Both the position numbers and the translations under genes were made by a program. DNA of 64,000 bases from JAJYIW01 sp963781665 (GTDB lineage: Bacteria > Chloroflexota > Anaerolineae > Anaerolineales > Anaerolineaceae): assembly GCA_963781665.1 (NCBI GenBank), contig CAWAGA010000002.1, forward strand, positions 2,666,001 through 2,730,000, written 5' to 3'. Below, piece by piece: positions 57,151-64,000 of the stretch; position 1 is the first letter of the stretch; the number at the start of each line of letters is the position of its first letter. The notes beneath the pieces are model-generated. The model ran no database searches. It was given only the letters and a program-made list of their open reading frames with translations, and was not told the DNA's origin.

Positions 57151-58218
57151 ATGACCGATCTCCCCAATTCGCCATCCGGACGTCAGATCCGCCTTACCAG
57201 CCTGTCAAGCTGCGCTGGTTGAGCGTCTAAGCTAAGCGCAGAAGCGCTGGCGCAGGTCTTGCGCCCGGTTGAACAAATTTTCGATCAAGCGGACTACCCC
57301 GACCTGCTGGTTGGGCTGCAGTACCCCGACGATGCCGCTGTTTGGCGGCTGGACGATCACCGTGCCCTGGTGATGACCACGGATTTCTTCACCCCCGTTG
57401 TGGATGATCCCTATGACTACGGTGCAATTGCAGCTGCTAACAGCCTTTCAGATGTGTATGCCATGGGTGGGAAGCCTTTCCTTGCCCTTAATATTGCTGC
57501 GCTGCCGCCAGACCTTCCCCCGGAGCTGCTCTCAAGGATCATCCAGGGTGGGGCTGAAAAAGCTCGTGAGGCTGGTGTTGTGATTGCCGGTGGGCACACC
57601 ATTCAAGATAAAGAACCAAAATTCGGTCTGGTCGTTATAGGGTTCGTCGATCCCGGAAAGATGCTCACCAAGGGTGGCGCTCAGGTTGGCGATCGCCTGG
57701 TTTTGACCAAACCTCTCGGTTTCGGCGTGACCACCACCGCCCTCAAGCAGGATAAAGCTGATCCGGAAGATGTCGCTGAAGCGGTGAGTTGGATGACTTC
57801 TCTGAACCGCCGGGCCGGTGAGCTGGCTCTGGAATTTAGCCTGTCTGCTGGGACAGACGTTACCGGTTACAGCTTGCTCGGTCATGGTTGGGAAATGGCC
57901 AATGCTTCGGGTGTGGGACTGCGGATCGATTTTAACCGGGTGCCTTTTCTGACCCACGCTCGCCATTACGCTGACGATTGGACTTTCCCGGGCGGCGCCT
58001 TCGATAATCGCTTATATTTTGAAAGCCATGTGCACTTTGCGTCTCGCCTGGACGATGCTGCTCAGATGCTCCTTTTTGATCCGCAGACCAGCGGTGGCCT
58101 TTTGCTGGCCGTACCGTCTGAAAAAATTGCGGGTTTCCTTGAACGTGCCGCAGCATCAGATCAAACGGCCTGGGATATAGGCGAGGTCGTTGAAGGCAAC
58201 GAAATTGAAGTGGCATAA
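57151..58218 (+). CDS. selD: Selenide, water dikinase with in-frame UGA (selenoprotein SelD)
   Basis: 355 residues if TGA at 57220-57222 is read as selenocysteine (residue 24). SelD makes selenophosphate from selenide and ATP for Sec and selenouridine. MTDLPNSPSGRQIRLTSLSS leads to CAG-U-ASKLSAEAL, matching the family's catalytic Cys/Sec site followed by Lys. The downstream part has the AIRS/PurM-type folds, DDAAVWRLDDHRALVMTTDFFTP, VYAMGGKPFLALN, DVTGYSLLGHG and FDPQTSGGLL. The frame is continuous from 57151 through the TGA to the stop. Starting after the TGA (TTG at 57259) would delete the active site. A bSECIS-like hairpin follows the UGA. A TACAAT box eight bases before the ATG suggests a near-leaderless message. 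Confidence 0.9.
57220..57265 (+). promoter_or_regulatory. Bacterial SECIS-like element in selD
   Basis: From the UGA at 57220 the sequence can form a short AGCGC-AGAA-GCGCT stem and, better, GGCGCA/TGCGCC (57249-57254 with 57260-57265) closing the loop GGTCT. The E. coli fdhF SECIS has the loop AGGUCU that binds SelB. The loop Gs are about 33 bases after the UGA, within the range described for bacterial SECIS elements. Confidence 0.7.
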
Positions 58219-58268
58219 GAACCGCTTTGGCGGCTGACTGCTGAAAACTGATTTCTGACAATTGACTT

Positions 58269-59897
58269 ATGACCAATACGCTTGAATTTAACTCCCGGCG
58301 AGCCTCAGTCCTCGGGCGATCTGGCATGGTAGCCTCATCCCAACCTCTGGCTGTCGCCGCTGGCCTGCAGATACTGGCGCAGGGCGGTAATGCAGCCGAT
58401 GCTGCTATCGCCGCGGCAGCTGCTATTGCCGTTACCGAGCCGACCTCTACCGGCCTGGGCGGCGACTGTTTTGCCCTCTATTACGATGCCGCCACAAGCC
58501 AGGTAACCGCTTTAAATGGCTCTGGGCGTGCTCCAGCCGCGCTTACTTTGGAACGCATCCGCGCCGAAGGCCTGGGCGATGCCCTTCCCCCGTTTCATCC
58601 GTACACCATCACCGTGCCTGGCGCCTGCGCTGGGTGGTGCGACCTGGTCGCTCGCCATGGCTCGCTGCCTTTAGCTGCAATCCTCTCCCCGGCTGTTCGT
58701 TTGGCGACGGAAGGATTCCCGGTTGCGCCTGTAACCGCTTATTTTTGGCAGCGGGCAGCCGGAGGTCAGCTTGGGCGTGCTTTGGGCGGCCAGGAGATGC
58801 TGATCGACGGGCGCGGTCCTCATCCCGGTGAAATTTTTCAAAATCCGGGGATGGCGCGTACTTTGGAATTGATTGCTGAAGGCGGGAAGACTACTTTTTA
58901 CCAGGGACCGGTCGCCGAGGCGATCACCCAGGTGGTTAATAAAGCTGGCGGTTGCCTGGCGCTTTCCGACCTGGCAGAACACACCAGTACCTGGGAACAG
59001 CCTATTTCGACCACTTACCGCGGCATCCGCATCTGGGAATGCCCTCCCAATGGGCAGGGTTTAGCTACGCTCCTGGCATTGAATATCCTCGAAAGTTTTG
59101 ACCTGGCTTCGCTTGAGCCTTTTTCAGCGTCACGTCTGCACCTCGAGATTGAAGCGATGCGCCTGGCCTTCGCTGATACACGTTGGTACGTGGCCGATCC
59201 GGCTTTTTCTTCTGCTCCGCTCGAAGATCTCCTTTCGAAATCCTACGCTGTCGAACGCAGTCGCTTGATTGACCTGCGCCGCGCCAGTGCTGACACTCGG
59301 CATGGCGTACCGGTGGCTTCAAGTGATACCATTTACCTGACGGTCGTTGATGGGAAAGGGAACGCCTGTTCCTTCATTAATAGCAATTACATGGGCTTTG
59401 GAACCGGAATAGTTCCATCAGGTTGGGGGTTCACCCTCCAGAACCGTGGGCATAACTTCAGCCTGGAACCTGGCCATCCCAACGTCGTAGCGCCGCGCAA
59501 ACGTCCCTACCACACCATCATTCCTGCCATGGCCACCCGCGCGGTTGATGACAGTCTTTATGCCAGTTTTGGCGTGATGGGCGGCTTCATGCAGCCCCAG
59601 GGCCACCTGCAGGTGGTGATCGGCCTGGTTGACGATGGCCTGAACCCGCAAGAGGTCCTTGACCGGCCCCGGTTCTGCATCGAGCCCGAAAGCCGGGACG
59701 CCGTGGTTTCCATAGAAGCCGGATTCCCTGTGGAGGCTACCTCCGGGCTGGGATCGATGGGCCATCAGGTTCGCCTTGTCAGTGGAATGGAACGTGCCAT
59801 TTTCGGTAGAGGCCAGGTCATTTATCGCGATCCGGCTTCAGGCGTTCTCTGGGGGGGGAGCGACCCGCGTGCCGATGGCTGCGCCATGTGTTTGTAG
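58269..59897 (+). CDS. ggt: Gamma-glutamyltransferase family protein
   Basis: 542 residues. N-terminal-nucleophile hydrolase of the gamma-glutamyltranspeptidase family, made as a precursor that cleaves itself before the catalytic Thr. The small-subunit start can be placed at T354 (SSDTIYLTVVDGKGNACSFI), followed by the FGTGIVPSGWGFTLQNRG stretch and PRKRPYHTIIPAM; the N-terminal half has AADAAIAAAAAIAVTEPTSTGLGGDCF. No signal peptide is seen, which fits intracellular GGT-like acylases. The exact substrate (glutathione, oxamate-type amides, cephalosporin-like) is not predictable. Confidence 0.93.
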   Translation: MTNTLEFNSRRASVLGRSGMVASSQPLAVAAGLQILAQGGNAADAAIAAAAAIAVTEPTSTGLGGDCFALYYDAATSQVTALNGSGRAPAALTLERIRAEGLGDALPPFHPYTITVPGACAGWCDLVARHGSLPLAAILSPAVRLATEGFPVAPVTAYFWQRAAGGQLGRALGGQEMLIDGRGPHPGEIFQNPGMARTLELIAEGGKTTFYQGPVAEAITQVVNKAGGCLALSDLAEHTSTWEQPISTTYRGIRIWECPPNGQGLATLLALNILESFDLASLEPFSASRLHLEIEAMRLAFADTRWYVADPAFSSAPLEDLLSKSYAVERSRLIDLRRASADTRHGVPVASSDTIYLTVVDGKGNACSFINSNYMGFGTGIVPSGWGFTLQNRGHNFSLEPGHPNVVAPRKRPYHTIIPAMATRAVDDSLYASFGVMGGFMQPQGHLQVVIGLVDDGLNPQEVLDRPRFCIEPESRDAVVSIEAGFPVEATSGLGSMGHQVRLVSGMERAIFGRGQVIYRDPASGVLWGGSDPRADGCAMCL

Positions 59898-60013
59898 GTG
59901 TAAATAATTGGCTGGCCTGGGGACCGGACAAGATAAGCCCATTGGATGGTTAGGTTTTGTCCTACAATTATGACGATTCCCCTACGTTTACCCTACATTC
60001 TGTAAGCCCTGGC

Positions 60014-60043
60014 TTGACACTCACTTTTGAGTCGTGATATGAT
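60014..60043 (+). promoter_or_regulatory. Sigma-70-type promoter
   Basis: TTGACA at 60014-60019, an 18-base spacer and TATGAT at 60038-60043, followed by GAGGAG and the ATG at 60068. It would drive the peptidase-Memo-DinB-membrane-protein operon. Confidence 0.75.
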
Positions 60044-60067
60044 GCAATCGAGGAGAATAATTCCATC

Positions 60068-61297
60068 ATGCAAAAAGACATCCCTGGCATACCTGATGCC
60101 AAGGAGCAGGCCTATGAATCTCAAGAGACCACTCCTTCGCAAGAAGCGTTTACGGGGGTTACGCACATTTGGGAAGGCCTTGTCCGCAGAGGCCTGGGTG
60201 AATCAACCTTACGCGTTATTACCGGTGTTCTGACCATTTCGTTATTTCTTGTAGTTATCTGGATCATGGGCAATTTCTATCTAAAAGCCCGCACCGATAA
60301 TGCCACAACATCGAACAATTCTGGAAATTCTGCCCAGGCTGCAGCCCTGCCGACCGCCACTCAACCCATCGCCATCCAGTTGCCGCCGTTTTCGATCCCC
60401 ACCAGCATGGCGAGTTATGCCGGTATTTCCCAGTTGGCGCTGCTTCATACCACACTGCCTTCCCGGCCGCGCTTTGACATTACTACTTATACCGTCCAAA
60501 AAGGCGACACAATTTACGGGATTGCCGAGAAATTTGGACTCAAACCCGAGACGATTCTCTGGGGAAACACCGACTCTCTTGCCCAAGATCCGGATTTTAT
60601 CGCTCCCGGTCAGCAATTGAACATCATGCCCGAAGATGGGGCCTACCACAAATGGATCGCCGGAGAAGGATTGACTGCAGTTGCAAAATTCTTCTCTGTC
60701 ACTCCCCAGGATATTATCGATTGGCCTGGAAATAACCTTACAGCCGACGCCGTGGGCGACCTGGCTCATCCCAACATCGAGCCTGGCACCATGCTGTTCA
60801 TCCCCGGTGGTATTGGAGAGTTCAGCGATTGGAAAGCCCCGCTCATCCCCCGCGATAACCCGGCCGTGGCTTACGTCCTCGGGCCTGGCTCGTGCGGTTC
60901 GGTTTACACTGGAGCGATCGGAACGGGAACGTTTATCTGGCCGAGCACACAGCATTCCCTTTCGGGATATCATTTTGATCCAAGTATCAATCACTTTGGC
61001 ATCGACGAAGCCGGACATTTAGGCTCTCCGATCTATGCCACCGATGGCGGCGTGGTTGTCTATGCCGGTTGGAACAATTTCGGCTATGGCAATATGATTG
61101 TCATCGACCATGGCACCGGTTGGCAGTCCCTCTACGGCCACCTGAGCGAGATCGACGTCAGCTGCGGTCAAAGTGTCTCTCAAGGCGATACGATTGCCTT
61201 GATGGGCAGCACCGGCAACTCGACCGGGCCACACCTGCATTTCGAGCTACGCAGCGCGACTTACGGCCGGGTCGATCCTATCCCGTTATTCCACTAG
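60068..61297 (+). CDS. LysM and M23-peptidase cell-wall protein
   Basis: 409 residues, GAGGAGAAT ribosome site. Cytoplasmic N-terminus (1-48), one membrane helix (49-71), Ala/Thr/Asn linker, LysM domain (YTVQKGDTIYGIAEKFGLKP, about 138-188), a second LysM-like segment (IAGEGLTAVAKFFSVTPQDI) and a C-terminal M23 peptidase domain with HFGID (first zinc ligands) and HLHFE. It would cut or remodel peptidoglycan, or be a non-catalytic activator. It starts a tight operon with the next three genes. Confidence 0.92.
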   Translation: MQKDIPGIPDAKEQAYESQETTPSQEAFTGVTHIWEGLVRRGLGESTLRVITGVLTISLFLVVIWIMGNFYLKARTDNATTSNNSGNSAQAAALPTATQPIAIQLPPFSIPTSMASYAGISQLALLHTTLPSRPRFDITTYTVQKGDTIYGIAEKFGLKPETILWGNTDSLAQDPDFIAPGQQLNIMPEDGAYHKWIAGEGLTAVAKFFSVTPQDIIDWPGNNLTADAVGDLAHPNIEPGTMLFIPGGIGEFSDWKAPLIPRDNPAVAYVLGPGSCGSVYTGAIGTGTFIWPSTQHSLSGYHFDPSINHFGIDEAGHLGSPIYATDGGVVVYAGWNNFGYGNMIVIDHGTGWQSLYGHLSEIDVSCGQSVSQGDTIALMGSTGNSTGPHLHFELRSATYGRVDPIPLFH

Positions 61298-61299
61298 AA

Positions 61300-62151
61300 A
61301 TGAACGCCATTCAAGATATCCGCCCTTCTCCAATTGCTGGCCGCTGGTACAGCGCTGACCCGCTCAAATTGGGTAAAGCAATCGACGGTTATCTTGAAGA
61401 CGCCCGATTACCTGTTCTCGATGGGCAGGTAATCGGGTTAATCGCTCCTCACGCCGGACACATTTACTCCGGGCCGGTGGCAGCTTACGCATTCAAAACG
61501 GTAACAGGGATGAAACCCGACCTGGTCGCGATCCTTTCACCCCTTCACCAGTTTCACCCGCACTCTCTGGTAACCTCCGCCCACCAGGCATATGCCACAC
61601 CCCTGGGCACCATCGCAATCGACCGCACTGCCGTCCAGGCTGTCGACCAGGCTTTGAGGTCAGAAATGGGGATTGGCCTCTCTCCGGTTTCGTTTGATAA
61701 CGAGCATTCGCTTGAGATAGAACTGCCTTTTTTGCAGCGAACCCTTTCTGGTCCTTTCAAATTACTCCCGATCATGATCGCCGACCAATCCCCTGAAGTA
61801 GCCAGGGCGGTGGGGAGATCCTTAGCAAAAACTTTGGAAGGGCGGTCCGCCCTCATCATTGCCAGCAGCGATCTATCTCATTTCTACTCGCAGGACGAAG
61901 CCCGTCGTTTAGACACTGCCATTCTCGATCAAATCACAAATTTCTCCCCAGAAGGTCTCTTTGTGGTTGAAGAGGAGCGCCGTGGTTATGCCTGTGGATT
62001 GGCTCCCATGGCCGCCGTGATGTGGGCCTGCAAGGAGTCAGGTGCTGATATGGCAAGGGTGCTCCATTATGCCACTTCTGGAGACGTGACCGGCGATTTT
62101 TCATCCGTCGTCGGTTATGGCGCCGCAGTTATCTTGAAAACAAGGACTTAA
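61300..62151 (+). CDS. Memo-like protein (AmmeMemoRadiSam system protein B)
   Basis: 283 residues from the ATG at 61300, two bases after the previous stop; upstream in-frame codons lie inside that gene and do not look like this family. Memo motifs: SPIAGRWYSADP near the start, LIAPHAGHIYSGPVAAYAF, ILSPLHQ, DNEHSLEIELPFLQ, ASSDLSHFYS and GYACGLAPMAAVM. The fold resembles nonhaem-iron dioxygenases. The usual AmmeMemoRadiSam partners (AMMECR1 and radical SAM) are not in this window, so its role is unknown. Confidence 0.92.
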   Translation: MNAIQDIRPSPIAGRWYSADPLKLGKAIDGYLEDARLPVLDGQVIGLIAPHAGHIYSGPVAAYAFKTVTGMKPDLVAILSPLHQFHPHSLVTSAHQAYATPLGTIAIDRTAVQAVDQALRSEMGIGLSPVSFDNEHSLEIELPFLQRTLSGPFKLLPIMIADQSPEVARAVGRSLAKTLEGRSALIIASSDLSHFYSQDEARRLDTAILDQITNFSPEGLFVVEEERRGYACGLAPMAAVMWACKESGADMARVLHYATSGDVTGDFSSVVGYGAAVILKTRT

Positions 62152-62154
62152 CCA

Positions 62155-62730
62155 ATGCTGGATTTTAAACCTTTACGATCGAAAAAGACACCGTTGAACG
62201 AAATGGTTGCCAATCTGGGGGTAGCTGATTTGTGTCAGCTTACAAATGAAATGGTCGACAAAATCAAGGAATTGATTGCTGGCTGTGATGATGCTGATGT
62301 CGTCTTTCAGCCGGTAGACCCCAAGGCTAATGACCATTTTGCTGCCAATCCTGAGGATGTCAAACTGGCCTGGAACCTGGGCCATGTGATCGTCCATACG
62401 ACCGCTTCAGCTGAAGAAGCTGCTTTCCTGGGGGCTGAGCTGGCACGCGGTGTTGAGAATCATGGACGTTCTCGCTCAGAGATCCCGTGGCAGCAGGCGA
62501 CCACTATCGCATTTTGCCGGTCACGGCTGGAAGAAAGCCGGCGGATGCGCCTGGCTACCCTGGATGTGTGGCCAGAAAAACCTTTTCTCAACACATTGGC
62601 AGAGCTGTGGGGCGGAATGGCGCCGACGAACGCCATTGGACGTTTCGTTTTGGGCCTGATGCATGATGACGATCACCTCGATCAAATTGCAGATATCATT
62701 CAGCAATCACATAAAGCCCGGCAGAAATGA
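62155..62730 (+). CDS. DinB-like four-helix protein
   Basis: 191 residues, three bases after the previous stop. It fits the DinB/YfiT metal-binding four-helix superfamily: a His in the second helix (LGHVIVHTTASAEEAA) and a C-terminal HDDDHLDQI pair, which together can make the metal site. Such proteins often are thiol-dependent transferases or of unknown role. Probably co-transcribed with the Memo-like gene. Confidence 0.7.
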   Translation: MLDFKPLRSKKTPLNEMVANLGVADLCQLTNEMVDKIKELIAGCDDADVVFQPVDPKANDHFAANPEDVKLAWNLGHVIVHTTASAEEAAFLGAELARGVENHGRSRSEIPWQQATTIAFCRSRLEESRRMRLATLDVWPEKPFLNTLAELWGGMAPTNAIGRFVLGLMHDDDHLDQIADIIQQSHKARQK

Positions 62731-63299
62731 TCAAACACATCCTCCGCCAGTGGCTGCCCCTGGCCCTCGTCATCTGCGCCGTCTGCGGCCTGGTGTACCT
62801 GACCACCCAGCAAGCGCTCCGTCTGGGCGCTAATGACCCTCAAATCCAGATGGCTGAGGATACCGCCGCCGCAATTACTGCAGGTACGGCTCCCATGTCC
62901 CTGGTCCCGGCAGCCGATATCGACATTGCTGCCAGCCTGGGGCCTTTCCTGATCGTATACGATGCGACTGGCACTGTTGTGGCTTCTTCAGCGACGTTGA
63001 ATGGGCAGAGTCCTGCCTTGCCGCCAGGCGTCCTCGATTATGTAAAAGCTAATGGTGAAGATCGCATTACCTGGCAGCCCCAACCTGAAGTTCGCATTGC
63101 GGCAGTGATTGTTCCAATCGATGGTTCTGATCCGGGCTTTGTCCTTGCCGGCCGCTCTCTCAAAGAGGTTGAAAACCGCATCGGCCAGCTTGAGCTCCAG
63201 ATTGGGGCCGCTCTGGTGGTGACCCTGGTAGCCTCTCTGGTGGTTGTGGTGTTGCTCGAAGTTATCCTTGCCGACCGGCGAGGTCAGCATTTGCTTTAA
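62727..63299 (+). CDS. Membrane protein with extracytoplasmic sensor-like domain
   Basis: 190 residues, overlapping the previous gene by four bases (ATGA). Two membrane helices, about 9-29 and 160-181, enclose an external domain (30-158) with a strand pattern like Cache/CHASE sensor domains (FLIVYDATGTVVASS; EVRIAAVIVPIDGSDPGFVLAGRSL). It ends soon after the second helix with no kinase or HAMP domain, so it is an orphan sensor-like anchor or a truncated receptor. The function is unknown. Confidence 0.65.
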   Translation: MIKHILRQWLPLALVICAVCGLVYLTTQQALRLGANDPQIQMAEDTAAAITAGTAPMSLVPAADIDIAASLGPFLIVYDATGTVVASSATLNGQSPALPPGVLDYVKANGEDRITWQPQPEVRIAAVIVPIDGSDPGFVLAGRSLKEVENRIGQLELQIGAALVVTLVASLVVVVLLEVILADRRGQHLL

Positions 63300-63345
63300 G
63301 ATTGGCGTCCGATTTGTGGAGTGCATCGCCTGGACGTACTTTTCC

Positions 63346-64000
63346 TTATTCTGGAATCATTTCTGCCAAAATCGCCGGAAATTGCGATTTTGCCTTCTGG
63401 CTAGTTCCCAAATTGAACAACGAGGCGCCCATCTGGCGCATGGCCAGGACGGATGCGATCCAGGTATTCGTCCACCCGGTTTCTACGCACCACGCTCCCC
63501 AACCCGTATCAGACGAGCTTCCCCAATACTCCCATAACGTATCATCGAAACTGCGTATCCATGCTCCATCCAGGTTTGGATGCTTTTCTGACCTGGCCTG
63601 TACACGGCATAAAAAATCGACCAGTTTGTCTTCTGCATCGGTGTAAGCATGATTTCCTGTTGCCGCGGCGGCTTCGTGCAGGCCAAGGGCAGCATAGTTC
63701 ATTGTGTAAAGGAGGTCACAGACTGGGTCGCCATTCTGGTGTAGAAGAGATGCCTCGCCAGTTCCATAGGCTTCATTTGATCGTGGGGGCCGCATCTCAC
63801 CATCTTCATATACGTCCCCGATTTTTTCGCGGATGGCGCCGCAGGGCTGCATCTGCGCGAGCAGGTCGGTAGCTATGCGATCCAACCAGGTACGGTGCTC
63901 GCCGGTATCTTCGATGCGGATCAGAAATGATAAGGGCAGCAGCATTCGCGCCAGTTCCTGGGTAAAGCCATTTGTCCAACGCCAATGCGGGTAGACATCC
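63346..64000 (-). CDS. Partial alpha-helical toroid-like protein
   Basis: Leftward gene entering from the right edge; the last 218 residues are visible. Sequence such as WRWTNGFTQELARMLLPLSF, NEAYGTGEASLLHQNGDPVCDLLYTMNYAALGLHEAA and WEYWGSSSDTGWGAWCVETGWTNTWIA has the Trp/Gly-rich helix ends of (alpha/alpha) barrel proteins such as six-hairpin glycosidases. I do not recognise the family. It is convergent with the membrane-protein gene, 46 bases apart. Confidence 0.6.
   Translation of the reverse strand, partial: DVYPHWRWTNGFTQELARMLLPLSFLIRIEDTGEHRTWLDRIATDLLAQMQPCGAIREKIGDVYEDGEMRPPRSNEAYGTGEASLLHQNGDPVCDLLYTMNYAALGLHEAAAATGNHAYTDAEDKLVDFLCRVQARSEKHPNLDGAWIRSFDDTLWEYWGSSSDTGWGAWCVETGWTNTWIASVLAMRQMGASLFNLGTSQKAKSQFPAILAEMIPE

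Noticed and set aside
56816..57175. Leftward open frame of 119 codons upstream of the hydrolase relic
   Set aside because: It overlaps the hydrolase fragment in a different frame and has no recognisable domain or coding signature.
57259..58218. selD starting at the TTG after the TGA
   Set aside because: This would remove the catalytic Cys/Sec segment that is perfectly encoded in frame upstream; read-through with Sec explains the sequence better.

Overview
The window looks like a chromosomal segment of an uncultured or little-studied member of the Chloroflexota, probably Anaerolineae. This is inferred from very large secreted mosaic proteins built of dockerin, PKD, cadherin-like and 'bacterial repeat' modules, a protein ending in an IFIPAVY-type tail, and the housekeeping gene mix. 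No 16S rRNA or other phylogenetic marker is present, so the taxonomy is a guess. Layout: (1) 1-9250 is a mobile-element scrapyard. It holds part of an IS21-type transposon (istAB), a remnant of an integrated element (excisionase-like HTH, membrane protein, ParA, ribbon-helix-helix protein, truncated tyrosine recombinase), three broken transposases, and a stranded, frameshifted piece of a complex-I/hydrogenase membrane subunit. (2) 9252-45484 is a 36-kb block of nine rightward genes for exported proteins. (3) 45708-48325 is a complete IS21-type element with terminal inverted repeats and a 5-bp target duplication, followed by a dead integrase and tRNA-Ser(CGA). (4) 49597-64000 is ordinary chromosome: PadR regulator plus GyrI-like protein, beta-CASP nuclease, RNase D, trpS-dtd, PyrD/PyrK-like genes, selD, gamma-glutamyltransferase, LysM/M23 peptidase, Memo-like protein, DinB-like protein, a membrane protein and one partial gene. 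|| The main discovery candidate is in region 2. Six genes encode secreted purple-acid-phosphatase-like metallophosphoesterases (five-motif metal site D-x-H, GD, GNHE, H, GHDH). Four of them (17813, 19585, 23367, 25404) end in a two-loop type-I dockerin (D-V-N-G-D-x-x-V-N-S-T-D) followed by a conserved Cys-rich tail of the form CPxxVxPCxGC. They are spaced 41-45 bases apart and followed 78 bases later by a 2,419-residue protein (27417-34676) carrying two cohesin-like modules, one at each end of a repeat stalk. Dockerin enzymes plus a cohesin scaffold in one apparent operon suggest a cellulosome-like assembly made of phosphatases, which I do not recognise as a described system. || The other secreted proteins in the block (9252, 14391, 34814, 42571, and the scaffold itself) end instead in a second conserved C-terminal module with two GWNLV motifs and a final GYW..V...HTW.V.Y strand. 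Several share a further FYG-containing module; one small version (41867) is tethered by a C-terminal membrane helix. Near-identical internal repeats and shared DNA patches show active duplication and module shuffling. || A second notable feature is selD at 57151-58218, which reads through an in-frame TGA at the active-site position and is followed by a hairpin with a GGTCT apical loop; this fits a selenocysteine-containing SelD. Several genes (9252, 50897, 55750, 42571) carry single-base frameshifts, two of them in T runs. Some may be assembly errors, and they should be checked against reads.
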